From positions 1 to 64,000 of the forward strand of contig DACG01000012.1 in assembly GCA_002494725.1 (NCBI GenBank): a stretch of 64,000 nt of DNA, written 5' to 3'. Under the pieces are notes generated by a model. The model was not told the origin of the DNA and did no database searches. It saw only the letters and a program-made list of their open reading frames with translations. Position numbers and translations under genes: made by a program. The stretch's first letter is position 1, and every line of letters begins with the position of its first letter. This document shows positions 41,472 through 49,718 of the stretch, piece after piece. This DNA comes from Geoglobus sp. UBA235. Lineage in GTDB: Archaea > Halobacteriota > Archaeoglobi > Archaeoglobales > Archaeoglobaceae.

Positions 41472-41578
41472 CGAGCATCGCTGACTTTTTTGTCATAATG
41501 ACTTCAATGGAAGTCTTGCCTGAACTCCTTTAATAATGTCCACGAGCATCGCTGACTTTTTTGTCATAATGACTTCAA
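41472..41578 (+). repeat. Perfect 36-nt direct repeat pair with 35-nt spacer (CRISPR-like)
   Basis: Two identical 36-nt copies lie at 41472-41507 and 41543-41578, separated by a 35-nt unique spacer. Each copy contains the small hairpin TGAC-TTTTTT-GTCA and the dyad GTCATAATGAC. The size and spacing are those of a one-spacer CRISPR remnant, but only two copies exist, no cas operon is adjacent, and the ends lack the common GAAA motif. TGCCTGAA also occurs upstream of both copies at different distances, so a diverged tandem duplication is an alternative. It lies 39 bp after tRNA-Cys. Confidence 0.75.
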
Positions 41579-41907
41579 CCGAGGGGTTCAACTTCTTATT
41601 TTCCACAGGAGGATGGTGACTATGGATTTCCACCCACACCACAAACTATCCAAGGGCTCTTCAATAATTTAAAGTGAATTTCCGGGAGGATTATGGGATT
41701 GTTTTGGATCGGCAACCTTTTCAAGCTTCATTAACCCTCACACACCTTTCCACAAAACCCATCAGGTAGGCATTGTCTGCTTTTCTTGGAAGATCCGAAG
41801 AGTTTTAATTTCAATGCTTCATGGGAGTTCAGCAATTTCTTCATAACGAAACTTTTCCAAACTTTTCAATTAGAAAATCTTAAACCTGCGAACAGTGACT
41901 CAGCATT
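41579..41907. other. Intergenic region with a possible decayed reading frame
   Basis: No intact gene. On the minus strand between about 41720 and 41860, two short frames (KKLLNSHEALKLKLFG, then LPRKADNAYLMGFVERCVR shifted by one frame) could be the remains of a small helical protein. A weak resemblance to a third repeat copy (gaggatggtgac, 41609-41620) falls at roughly the expected period but is too diverged to count. Confidence 0.3.
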
Positions 41908-42638
41908 ATGAAGCTGATTTTCCACCCTGAATTTTACCGGGTGTACACATCTGATCCGGCTGCTGAAGCTGGAAGAATGGAGGCTATAATGGGAGAGTTG
42001 CAGGATTTTGATGTGATAACTCCAGAACCGGCAACTGAGAATGACATACTCCTTGTTCACACCAACACTCACCTTGAATGGGTTAAAAACCTTGGAGATG
42101 TCTTTGATGTTGCCATGCTTGCTGCAGGTGGAGCGGTGCTTGCAGCAGATATCTCATTCACTGAACCATCATTTGCTGCCATAAGACCTCCGGGACATCA
42201 CGCAAGCCCTGACAGCTCATGGGGGTTCTGCTACTTCAACAACATAGCCATTGCAGTTAAAAAGCTCCTTTCCGAGAGGAGAATTAGAAGAGCTGTTATT
42301 GTGGATTTTGATCTGCACTTTGGAGACGGCACAGCTAACACATTCAGGAATGATAGGGATGTGAGTTACTTTCACATGTCAGGTGGAGAGATAAACGGAA
42401 TCGCAGAGTTTCTGGGAAAGGGAGAGTATGATGTGATAGCCGTTTCAGCGGGATTTGACAGGGCGAAGGAGGACTGGGGAGGAATTCTGGAGATGAGTGA
42501 CTACAGAGATATTGGAAGAATAATCAGGGAAAATGCAGAGAAAACTGCGATGGAAAGAGGTTTGCCGTGCTTGAGGGTGGGTATAATCACAGGGTGCTTG
42601 GAAAGAATGTCAGAGCCTTTCTTGAGGGATTCCGATAG
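41908..42638 (+). pseudogene. Histone deacetylase/AcuC-family hydrolase, frameshifted near the C-terminus
   Basis: The first 215 residues are a good zinc-dependent class I/II deacetylase fold (arginase-like): RPPGHHAS, WGFCYFNNIAIA, VDFDLHFGDGTA (metal ligands) and VSAGFDRAKEDWGG. Around 42551-42560 the frame is lost by one base. The displaced frame encodes the expected ending AVLEGGYNHRVLGKNV...EGFR with the catalytic GGY tyrosine and a TAG at 42636-42638, just before wtpC. The unshifted frame runs on to 42687 with unrelated residues into wtpC. Adding one A to GAAAG at 42553-42557 would restore the gene. Confidence 0.8.
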
Positions 42639-42649
42639 TTTCGCTTATA

Positions 42650-43690
42650 TCATATCTTCGGCATTACATGAACCCTGTTCTTTTTGAACCCAACCATCAC
42701 ATCATCCTTTCTGCCCAAATCGAGCCTGTGATATGCATGATCCGGGATCAAAGCTGTAACTATTTCTTTTCTCAGTCTGATAACAAGCTCATGCATCCCG
42801 CCAACATTAACTCTCCTCACAACCCTCCCCTCAAACACGTTGCCATGAAGAAGCTCACCCAGTGGCTTGCCCTCCCTGACAACCATCACATACTCTGGTC
42901 TTATGCAGAAAACAACCTCGTCTCCAGGCCGAAAGCCTTTTCTCAGAGAATGCACGACCCCCTCGCTCCACTCTATTTCAAGGCTATCGCCAGATCTCAC
43001 CACCCTGCCCTCATATATGTTCTCAGCACCCATGAATTCAGCAACCTCCCTGCCTGCAGGCTCCTCAAAAACCCTTTCAGCATCATCGATCTGGAGAATT
43101 TTCCCAGCAACCATCACCCCTATCCTGTCTGCAATCAGGAAAGCCTCTCTTCTGCTGTGAGTGACGTAAACAACAGGAATATCAAGCTCTCTCAGAATCG
43201 AATTCATCTCAATTATCAGTCTTTTTCTCATGAGCTCATCAACACTGCTCATCGGCTCATCAAGCAGAAGCAGATCTGGTTTTGATGCGAGAGATCTTGC
43301 GAGAGCTACTCTCTGCTTCTCCCCACCGCTCAGCTGGCTTACATTTCTATCGAGAAGATGTCCAATACCGAGCATCTCTGCAACGTCACTGGCATTTCCT
43401 TTCCCCCCGTAGGTGAGGTTTTCCCGAACGGTCATGTGGGGGAAGAGAGCATAATCCTGGAACACGTATCCTATTCTCCTTTTTTCTGGAGGAAGATTCG
43501 AGATTTCCCTCCCGTTCAGTAATATCTTACCCCTGTCCTGCTTCAAAAATCCGGCTATCACGTTGAGCAGGGTTGTCTTTCCACTACCACTGGGACCGAG
43601 AATGGCAGTTATTCCTTCAAAAATTCCACTTACATCAAGCCTGAAATTTCCAAGGCTTTTAACCACTCCTCTCAGCTCCAGCAACCCCAT
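42650..43690 (-). CDS. wtpC: Molybdate/tungstate ABC transporter ATP-binding protein
   Basis: A 346-residue ABC ATPase: Walker A GPSGSGKTT, signature LSGGEKQRVALARSL, Walker B LLLLDEPMSSVD and the H-loop VYVTHSRREA. A C-terminal beta-rich domain (about 230-346), related to TOBE/MOP, may sense the oxyanion. ATG 43690 is the likely start, overlapping wtpB by 32 nt. It is the last gene of the wtpABC operon. Confidence 0.9.
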   Translation of the reverse strand: MGLLELRGVVKSLGNFRLDVSGIFEGITAILGPSGSGKTTLLNVIAGFLKQDRGKILLNGREISNLPPEKRRIGYVFQDYALFPHMTVRENLTYGGKGNASDVAEMLGIGHLLDRNVSQLSGGEKQRVALARSLASKPDLLLLDEPMSSVDELMRKRLIIEMNSILRELDIPVVYVTHSRREAFLIADRIGVMVAGKILQIDDAERVFEEPAGREVAEFMGAENIYEGRVVRSGDSLEIEWSEGVVHSLRKGFRPGDEVVFCIRPEYVMVVREGKPLGELLHGNVFEGRVVRRVNVGGMHELVIRLRKEIVTALIPDHAYHRLDLGRKDDVMVGFKKNRVHVMPKI

Positions 43691-44432
43691 CACCCAGGAG
43701 TCTGATGAATGTGAAAACCATAACACCTATTACCCAGAGAACAATTGCAACGGGAATCGCACCTTCCACACCACCCTTGAGATAGGATGTATACAGGTAG
43801 ATGGGCAGAGTTCTCGGGAAATATGCAAGCATGAATGTTGCACCGAATTCTCCGACACTTCTCACAAATGTCATCAGAAGTCCTGCAAGAACTCCTTTTT
43901 TTGCGAGAGGAAGTGATATTTTCAGAAAGGTTTTCAGCCTGCCAGCACCCATAAGTCTGCTGGCAAATTCGAGTTTCACGTCCACTCCCTCAAAGGCAGC
44001 CTTTGCGGAGATCACTGTGAAAGGTGAAGCTACAGCAAGCTGGGCGAGTACAATTGCAAACAGTGTTCTGGTTATCCGGAAACCAGCATCATCAGCAAGT
44101 TTTCCAATTAACCCTCCAGGGGAAAGAACTGAGAGAAGGAGCAGACCCGTGACAATTGGGGGAAGGATTATTGGGGATATAACAAGGGCCTCAATTAACT
44201 GGTTCAGTCTGCTTCTGTTTCTTGCCAGCGTGTATGCCAGAGGAACTCCAAGAATTGCAGAAATGAGTGTTGTGATCGAGGCAGAAAAAACTGATACAAA
44301 CAGAGCATCCACCAGTTCGGGCAGCATCACGGATGTTACAGAGGGAAGTATAAGGATGGCGGAAAATACGGGCAGGGACAGATAGGCGGCCAGAATATAT
44401 GGCAGAAATTTTACAACTCGTGAAAAGGACAT
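43659..44432 (-). CDS. wtpB: Molybdate/tungstate ABC transporter permease
   Basis: A 257-residue inner-membrane permease with six or so hydrophobic segments. The EAA loop that contacts the ATPase reads EFASRLMGAGRLKTFLKISLPLA around residue 175. GAGGTGG lies 5-9 nt before ATG 44432, which overlaps the wtpA stop as TGATG; the in-frame GTG 44441 sits inside the ribosome site. Confidence 0.9.
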   Translation of the reverse strand: MSFSRVVKFLPYILAAYLSLPVFSAILILPSVTSVMLPELVDALFVSVFSASITTLISAILGVPLAYTLARNRSRLNQLIEALVISPIILPPIVTGLLLLSVLSPGGLIGKLADDAGFRITRTLFAIVLAQLAVASPFTVISAKAAFEGVDVKLEFASRLMGAGRLKTFLKISLPLAKKGVLAGLLMTFVRSVGEFGATFMLAYFPRTLPIYLYTSYLKGGVEGAIPVAIVLWVIGVMVFTFIRLLGDGVAGAERSG

Positions 44433-45262
44433 CACATCCACCTCACCATTGTTTCGAGTCCGTAATTGCTGAGGAGATCCAGTCCATCACCGAGCATGAA
44501 GTTCAGAAACTCCTTACCGTAACTGCTGCACCATTTTGTCTCTGCAATTCCGTAGAGTATTGCTTTCCCCCTGTGAACTCTGTCACCAGCTTTAACTGTG
44601 ACCCTCTCATAAAAGCTCTCGTAGGCTGGAGAGCTCAAGTCTATCTGCTCTGGAAGCTCTATGAAATCAAGACCATGTGCAACAGCCATGTTTCTGTAAA
44701 GAAATCCCGCATCGATAGTTCCAGCCCTTATGTTGGCAGCCAGGTCTGTTTCAAGGCCAAAAATAAGAAGACTCCTGAGTATCTCGTCATAAACCTTCCT
44801 GCCGTAGTGCATCTCGGCAAGTTTAAGAACGATCAGACTTCTGTATCCGAGGGGGTCAGATTCAGGATCAGCGATTCCGAATTTGTATTTTTTTGACAGA
44901 ATTCCGTCAATCCATTTTTCCTCATCCATTTCAATCCCCCTGTGAGCGATAACAATGCTGTTGGAAGCAAAAACAGCATATCTTTCAATGAATTCCGGCA
45001 TCAGTTCCTTCAGCAAGTCAGAGTCTGCTGAAATAACGATATCGGGTCTTCTGTATCCATCCTTAACCAGATTCACTATTGTCACAGATCCCCTTGCCTC
45101 TGCCTGAACAGGGATCCCGGTTTTTTCTCTGAAATACGGGACAATGATGTCTTCCATTTCTCTCTGAAGGCTTGCGGCAAACATGACATCAACTCCACTT
45201 CTCTGAACACAACCAGCCAGTGTGAGTGCTGCCAGCTTCATCAGACTCCTTCTGGTGACCAT
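44432..45262 (-). CDS. wtpA: Molybdate/tungstate-binding lipoprotein
   Basis: A 276-residue extracytoplasmic solute-binding protein. The N-terminus has a Tat-like TRRSLMK followed by a short hydrophobic stretch and a lipobox LAGC, so it is probably a membrane-anchored lipoprotein. The mature part (VMFAASLQREMEDIIVPYF, GSVTIVNLVKDG, PDIVISADS, GLDFIELPEQIDLSS) matches the ModA/WtpA oxyanion-binding fold. An AT-rich TATA lies about 25 nt upstream. It is the first gene of wtpABC, divergent from tfx. Confidence 0.9.
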   Translation of the reverse strand: MVTRRSLMKLAALTLAGCVQRSGVDVMFAASLQREMEDIIVPYFREKTGIPVQAEARGSVTIVNLVKDGYRRPDIVISADSDLLKELMPEFIERYAVFASNSIVIAHRGIEMDEEKWIDGILSKKYKFGIADPESDPLGYRSLIVLKLAEMHYGRKVYDEILRSLLIFGLETDLAANIRAGTIDAGFLYRNMAVAHGLDFIELPEQIDLSSPAYESFYERVTVKAGDRVHRGKAILYGIAETKWCSSYGKEFLNFMLGDGLDLLSNYGLETMVRWM

Positions 45263-45305
45263 CAAAACCTTTAAATTCTTTAATTTAATTTAAGTATTTT
45301 GTTGA

Positions 45306-45728
45306 ATGAATATGTTTAACATGGCTGATAAGACCTTCCTGACGAAAAGACAGCTTGAAGTTTTTGTAAGGAGAGAAAGGGGAGAAACGCTTGCAGAGAT
45401 AGCGAGAGCTCTTGGAACTACTCGAAGCAATGTCTGTGCCATAGAAAGAGCTGCAAGAAAAAACATAGAAAGAGCTTACAGAACGGTAAGGCTTGTAGAA
45501 AGTCTGCTTTATGAGTCGGTGATCATCATATCCCCGGGAACTGATTTGTATGACATTCCGGGCCTTATCTACAGAAGGGCTGATGAACTTGGAATAAAGG
45601 TGAGGATGAGCGGGCCAATGCTGTTAAGGTTTATCGTTGAGCAGTGTGCTGAAAGACTTAGAAACAGGGAGGTGCTTAGAGAGATATCGGTGGCAATAGA
45701 TTCAGATGGAAATGTCTCAATTCTCTGA
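45306..45728 (+). CDS. Tfx-family DNA-binding regulator
   Basis: A 140-residue protein. The N-terminal helix-turn-helix (FLTKRQLEVFVRRERGETLAEIARALGTTRSNVCAIERAARKN, about residues 11-53) and the C-terminal domain are those of Tfx, the Methanothermobacter protein that binds the molybdenum formylmethanofuran dehydrogenase (fmd) promoter region. ATG 45306, 45312 and 45321 are all possible. The 43-bp divergent region shared with wtpA and the molybdenum link make it a good candidate regulator of wtpABC, and perhaps nar. Confidence 0.88.
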   Translation: MNMFNMADKTFLTKRQLEVFVRRERGETLAEIARALGTTRSNVCAIERAARKNIERAYRTVRLVESLLYESVIIISPGTDLYDIPGLIYRRADELGIKVRMSGPMLLRFIVEQCAERLRNREVLREISVAIDSDGNVSIL

Positions 45729-45742
45729 AAAATAAAAAAAAG
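45728..45742 (-). terminator. T-rich terminator at the end of the nar operon
   Basis: Directly after the narK stop the minus strand reads CTTTTTTTTATTTTTC, an oligo-T tract of the usual archaeal terminator kind. It separates narK from the convergent tfx gene. Confidence 0.55.
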
Positions 45743-47056
45743 TCAGTGTATTGAATCTCCGTATCTCTTCTTTAGGAATGCCGAGATCCCGATTGCAATC
45801 AGTGCAAGGCACACGTAAACTATGAATCCCCTCGCGTACCCTATTTCCCCAAAAGCATCAACAAAAACTCCGAGAATTGGTGGAACGACAAATCCTCCAA
45901 ATGCTCCTAATCCACCAACCCATCCACTTGCTCCCCCAACAGCCTCCGGCACGTACTTTGCAACAAGCTTGAAAACAGCAGCATTTGCAATTCCCATGCC
46001 TGCCCCAATGAATATTTCTCCTATGAATGCTGGAATAAAGGCTGTTGAGACCGTAAGAATTCCCGCACCAATGAGAACTAACGTAAAGCTCATTATGGCT
46101 GTTTTTTCACCACCAATTTTATCACTCAACTGCCCACCGTATATTCTTATGAACGACGCAAGCAGTGAAAATCCAGCTCCTCCGAGAATTCCTGCCGTTT
46201 TTATGTCAAATCCATGGAATATTCTCCAGTAGGTCGGGAACCATGTCGTTAAAGCCAGAAATCCACCGAAGGATGTGAAGTAGAGTATAACAAGAGCCCA
46301 TGTCCTTCCGATCTTTGCAGAAATTTTTAGTGCATCAACAAGCGTCCCTGAGGGAAAAAGCTCCTGACCGAGCTTTTTTGAAACCTCTATGGCCTCCTCT
46401 CTTGGCACACCCTTCTTTATGAGCTGGAAATAGTAGGCATCGTGGGCTATGATTGCGTAAATTATTGTGCCTATTAACAGAAAGCCGAACCATGCAGCAT
46501 AAGCTCCGGGCAGTGCGAGTGTTGCGAGGGCAAATGGAATTATGAGTGTAAACCATCCCGGAGCGGTGTTTCCGAGTCCAGCATAGGTTCCGAGAGCCCA
46601 TCCCTGTCTTTTCTGGGGGAACCAGTAGGATGTCTGAGGAATGCCTACAGAGAACGTTGCAACACCGCATCCACTCAGAAATCCGAAAAAGAGAACCAGG
46701 GGATACATTTCAATCGTAAGATTGTCCGGGTAGTATGTGAAAAGTATAAAGGTCAGCCCAGCCATTCCTATTACTGAAAGAGAAAGCAGTGTAAGCAAAG
46801 GCTTCTTTCCACCAACCTTGTCAACCCAAGCTCCGAATGGAATTCTAAGCAAAGACCCTGTGAGCTGCGGAGCTGCAACAAGCAACCCTGTCATTGCAGC
46901 AGTAAGACCCATAACATCCTTGAATTCCTTTGCAGTGGGGCCATAGAGGGAGACGGCAGCAAAGCCCACAAAGAATCCGAGGGTTGCAGCAATCAGCCCC
47001 TCAGTTGGAGATCCCTTGAGACCATACTTCTCCTTAAGTTTGGCAACATCCTCCAT
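45743..47056 (-). CDS. narK: NarK-type nitrate/nitrite transporter (MFS)
   Basis: A 437-residue major facilitator with about twelve hydrophobic segments. The NNP-family features are RIPFGAWVDKVGGKKP (loop 2-3 motif), GFLSGCGVATFSVGIPQTSYWFP and GLGNTAPGWFTL in the N-half, and GMGIANAAVFKLVAKYVPEAVGGASGWVGGLGAFGGFVVPP in the C-half. It imports nitrate or exchanges it for nitrite. GGAGGTGAAGTGA precedes ATG 47056. It is the last gene of the cytochrome c-narGHJI-narK operon. Confidence 0.92.
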   Translation of the reverse strand: MEDVAKLKEKYGLKGSPTEGLIAATLGFFVGFAAVSLYGPTAKEFKDVMGLTAAMTGLLVAAPQLTGSLLRIPFGAWVDKVGGKKPLLTLLSLSVIGMAGLTFILFTYYPDNLTIEMYPLVLFFGFLSGCGVATFSVGIPQTSYWFPQKRQGWALGTYAGLGNTAPGWFTLIIPFALATLALPGAYAAWFGFLLIGTIIYAIIAHDAYYFQLIKKGVPREEAIEVSKKLGQELFPSGTLVDALKISAKIGRTWALVILYFTSFGGFLALTTWFPTYWRIFHGFDIKTAGILGGAGFSLLASFIRIYGGQLSDKIGGEKTAIMSFTLVLIGAGILTVSTAFIPAFIGEIFIGAGMGIANAAVFKLVAKYVPEAVGGASGWVGGLGAFGGFVVPPILGVFVDAFGEIGYARGFIVYVCLALIAIGISAFLKKRYGDSIH

Positions 47057-47073
47057 TCACTTCACCTCCATTA

Positions 47074-47745
47074 TCACGCTTTTCTTCTTTTTACCCACCT
47101 GTAGAGTATTGGTGGCTCTGTAAGGTAGCCAACAGGGAAGAACAGGAAGTGCACAAACTTGGTGAATGGCAGAAATGCGAGTATCAGGAAAGCACCCAGA
47201 ACATGTATCTTGAATGCCAGAGGCAGTCCTGAGACAAGAGCAACGTTGGGCTGGAATGTAAGCAGTGAATAAAGCCAGGGAACTGCAGTGTGAAGGTACC
47301 ACTCCATGCCCCATCTTGCAAAGATGCCCATATAAACTCCCGTTATCGCCTGATTGAGGACAAGCAGTAGAACTATGTAGTCTGCTATGTTGCTGACAGC
47401 CCTTACTCCTGTGAAAACTCTTCTGAAGAGGAGAACAAAGGTTCCGAGGAGAGTCAGCAATCCCAGCCCCAGTGCAATGCTCTCCATAACAAACAGCCTC
47501 GTCATGCTTGAAAGCAGAGACTGGACTGCAGACGGGAACAGAAATCCGATAGCGTGCCCAATGAGTAAAATCACAACACCGTAGTGCCAGGGAACACTGC
47601 CCCAGAAGAGACTCTTTCTTTCAAGGAACTGGGTTGAGTATGCACTCCATGTGAGTCTTCCACTGAGATACCTGTATGGGGTAACAAATAGGGCAAGAGC
47701 TATGGATATGTAGGGTATGGCAACAAAAATCAGCAGGTCGAACAT
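47074..47745 (-). CDS. narI: Respiratory nitrate reductase gamma subunit (cytochrome b)
   Basis: A 223-residue membrane protein with five hydrophobic helices that holds two b hemes and passes quinol electrons to NarH. Candidate heme histidines are in WHYGVVILLIGHAIGF and in KIHVLGAFLILAFLPFTKFVHF. The ribosome site GGAGGTGATAGAATG is identical to that of narH. The start overlaps the end of narJ by 16 nt. Confidence 0.92.
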   Translation of the reverse strand: MFDLLIFVAIPYISIALALFVTPYRYLSGRLTWSAYSTQFLERKSLFWGSVPWHYGVVILLIGHAIGFLFPSAVQSLLSSMTRLFVMESIALGLGLLTLLGTFVLLFRRVFTGVRAVSNIADYIVLLLVLNQAITGVYMGIFARWGMEWYLHTAVPWLYSLLTFQPNVALVSGLPLAFKIHVLGAFLILAFLPFTKFVHFLFFPVGYLTEPPILYRWVKRRKA

Positions 47746-48260
47746 TCTATCACCTCCTCAGATTTTGAAAATTCAGCAGAACACAACCTGTGAAAGAGCA
47801 GAACAGCCTGTCTGTAATGGAATTCTTTGTCCTCAATGCTTTCAGCCATTTTCTCAATACCAGGCATTACTGCAGCCAAGAACTTCTCTCTTCCATTTCC
47901 CATAATTGAGAGAAATTCTGAAACAACCGCTATGTGATCAGGGAGTTCGTTGATTGATGGGACAAACGAATTCTGTCTGTACATCTCTCTAAGAAACACC
48001 ATGTACTCTCCCTTTTTGTAACTCTCCCCGAAGATGTGATGGGCTATATATGGAATGCAGACAGGCTGAAGCTCAAATGAAGAAACGTATTCTTCCTGAA
48101 TTTGAGAGAGGGGTGAGTTTTCGATGAACTCTGCAAGCTCATCAAGCTCCTGAATCCCGTTTGAAATCTCCACCAGCTTTCTGCAGGACTCCTTCAGAAT
48201 TCCCTCATCCTCAGGATAGCTGAAAATTATGGAAAGGAGCCTGTAATGTTCAGGAAACAT
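47730..48260 (-). CDS. narJ: Nitrate reductase assembly chaperone NarJ
   Basis: A 176-residue all-helical TorD/NarJ-family chaperone needed to insert the molybdenum cofactor and Fe-S cluster into NarG. It shows YRLLSIIFSYPEDE near the start, the middle YVSSFELQPVCIPYIAHHIFGES and LPDHIAVVSEFLSIM. ATG 48260 overlaps the narH stop (TGATG). Its sequence is much more diverged than narGHI, which is normal for this family. Confidence 0.88.
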   Translation of the reverse strand: MFPEHYRLLSIIFSYPEDEGILKESCRKLVEISNGIQELDELAEFIENSPLSQIQEEYVSSFELQPVCIPYIAHHIFGESYKKGEYMVFLREMYRQNSFVPSINELPDHIAVVSEFLSIMGNGREKFLAAVMPGIEKMAESIEDKEFHYRQAVLLFHRLCSAEFSKSEEVIECSTC

Positions 48261-49714
48261 CACAGACCACCTCTCGGTCCTGTAAGAACTCCAAAGCCTT
48301 TCGCACCCTTTCTCTGTTCAACATCTTTTGCATCGTACTCTCTGTGGGCAGGTGGTATTGCAAATCTATCATCGTAGCTTGCCAGAGTGAAAAGTCTGTA
48401 GAGTCTTTCAGCCCTGTCCTCAGTAAGCCCAGATTTTCTCAGCAAGCTCTCGTCAAAACTTTCTCCGAGGTTCTTGGCCCTCATGTAATGCCTCAGAACT
48501 ATCATTCTGTCGAGAGCTTCATGAATAACCTCTTCATTTCCTGCCGAGAACAGTCTTGAGAGGTATTTTGCTGGAACTCTCAGCATATCCTTTGTGGGGA
48601 TTTCCTGGCAGTCCTCAACCTCGTAGGCAATCTTCTGGGTTGCAAGGATTGGGGATAGAGGGGGGATGTAAAATGTCATCGGAACAGTTCTGAATTCAGG
48701 ATGAAGCGGGAATGCAACTTCAAACCTCTTTATGAGATCGTAAGCAGGAGAGGTTTTTGCAGCCTGAATCCAGCTTTCAGGAACTCCATTTTCTCTGGCG
48801 AGTCTCACAATATTCTCATTGTTTGGATCCAGAATTATTCTTCTCTGTGCATCAACCAAGTCCTTTTCCCTTGCTCTAATAACGTCATCGATTCCATCAG
48901 CGTCATATAACACTACGCCAACATGTCTTATCTTTCCAACACAGCTGTGGGCGCATGCGTTTGCCTGACCTGTCTCAGTTCTGGGATAGCAGAATATGCA
49001 CTTTTCACTCTTCCCGGTGTTCCAGTTGTAGTAAACCTTCTTGTATGGGCATGCTGTAACACAGAATCTCCATCCTCTGCACGTATTCTGGTCAACAAGC
49101 ACGACTCCATCTTCACCGCGCTTGTATATTGCCCTTTGAGGGCATGCAGCAACGCATGCAGGGTTCAAGCAGTGATTGCAAATTCTCGGCAGATAGAACA
49201 TGAACAGCCGGCTGAATGTGTTGAGAATTCTTCTCTCTTCCAGATTGACATCGTTCTCTGCATAGAGGGGTGAACCCCCAAGATCGTCATCCCAGTTTGG
49301 CCCAGACTCTATCTCAATTTTCTCTCCGGTTATAAGTGAAACCGGCTCTGCAACTGGCTGATCATCCTCTTCTCCACCCTCGTAGAGTTTTGAGTACTCG
49401 TATGTCCAGGGGTGGTAATAGTCCTCGAGCTTTGGCATGTGTGGCTGGTAGAATATGTTGAGCAGGATTGAGAGCTTTCCAAATGCCTTCAGCTTCACGT
49501 TGTTCCCCTTTACCACCCATCCACCCCTGTACTTTTCCTGATCTTCCCAGAATCTGGGATAACCTGCTCCGGGTTTGGTCTCAACATTGTTCCACCACAT
49601 GTATTCTGCTCCCTTTCTGTCAGTCCAGATATTCTTGCATGAAATGCTGCAGGTGTGACATCCGAGGCATTTATCCAGATTGAACACCATGACAAGCTGA
49701 GCCCTAACATCCAT
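48260..49714 (-). CDS. narH: Respiratory nitrate reductase beta subunit (Fe-S)
   Basis: A 484-residue iron-sulfur subunit. Four cysteine groups are clear: CLGCHTCSISC, CNHCLNPACVAACP, CRGWRFCVTACP (Trp in place of a Cys, the [3Fe-4S] hallmark) and CIFCYPRTETG...CAHSC. It wires NarI hemes to NarG. GGAGGTGATAGA precedes ATG 49714; the open frame extends further upstream but would overlap narG. No signal peptide is present. Confidence 0.95.
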   Translation of the reverse strand: MDVRAQLVMVFNLDKCLGCHTCSISCKNIWTDRKGAEYMWWNNVETKPGAGYPRFWEDQEKYRGGWVVKGNNVKLKAFGKLSILLNIFYQPHMPKLEDYYHPWTYEYSKLYEGGEEDDQPVAEPVSLITGEKIEIESGPNWDDDLGGSPLYAENDVNLEERRILNTFSRLFMFYLPRICNHCLNPACVAACPQRAIYKRGEDGVVLVDQNTCRGWRFCVTACPYKKVYYNWNTGKSEKCIFCYPRTETGQANACAHSCVGKIRHVGVVLYDADGIDDVIRAREKDLVDAQRRIILDPNNENIVRLARENGVPESWIQAAKTSPAYDLIKRFEVAFPLHPEFRTVPMTFYIPPLSPILATQKIAYEVEDCQEIPTKDMLRVPAKYLSRLFSAGNEEVIHEALDRMIVLRHYMRAKNLGESFDESLLRKSGLTEDRAERLYRLFTLASYDDRFAIPPAHREYDAKDVEQRKGAKGFGVLTGPRGGL

Positions 49715-49718
49715 TCTA

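Noticed and set aside
41472..41578. Calling the repeat pair a confirmed CRISPR array
   Set aside because: Only two copies, no adjacent cas genes, and the repeat ends are not typical; reported as a CRISPR-like repeat instead.
42639..42687. C-terminal extension of the deacetylase into wtpC
   Set aside because: These residues come from the shifted frame; the natural ending is in the other frame at 42638.
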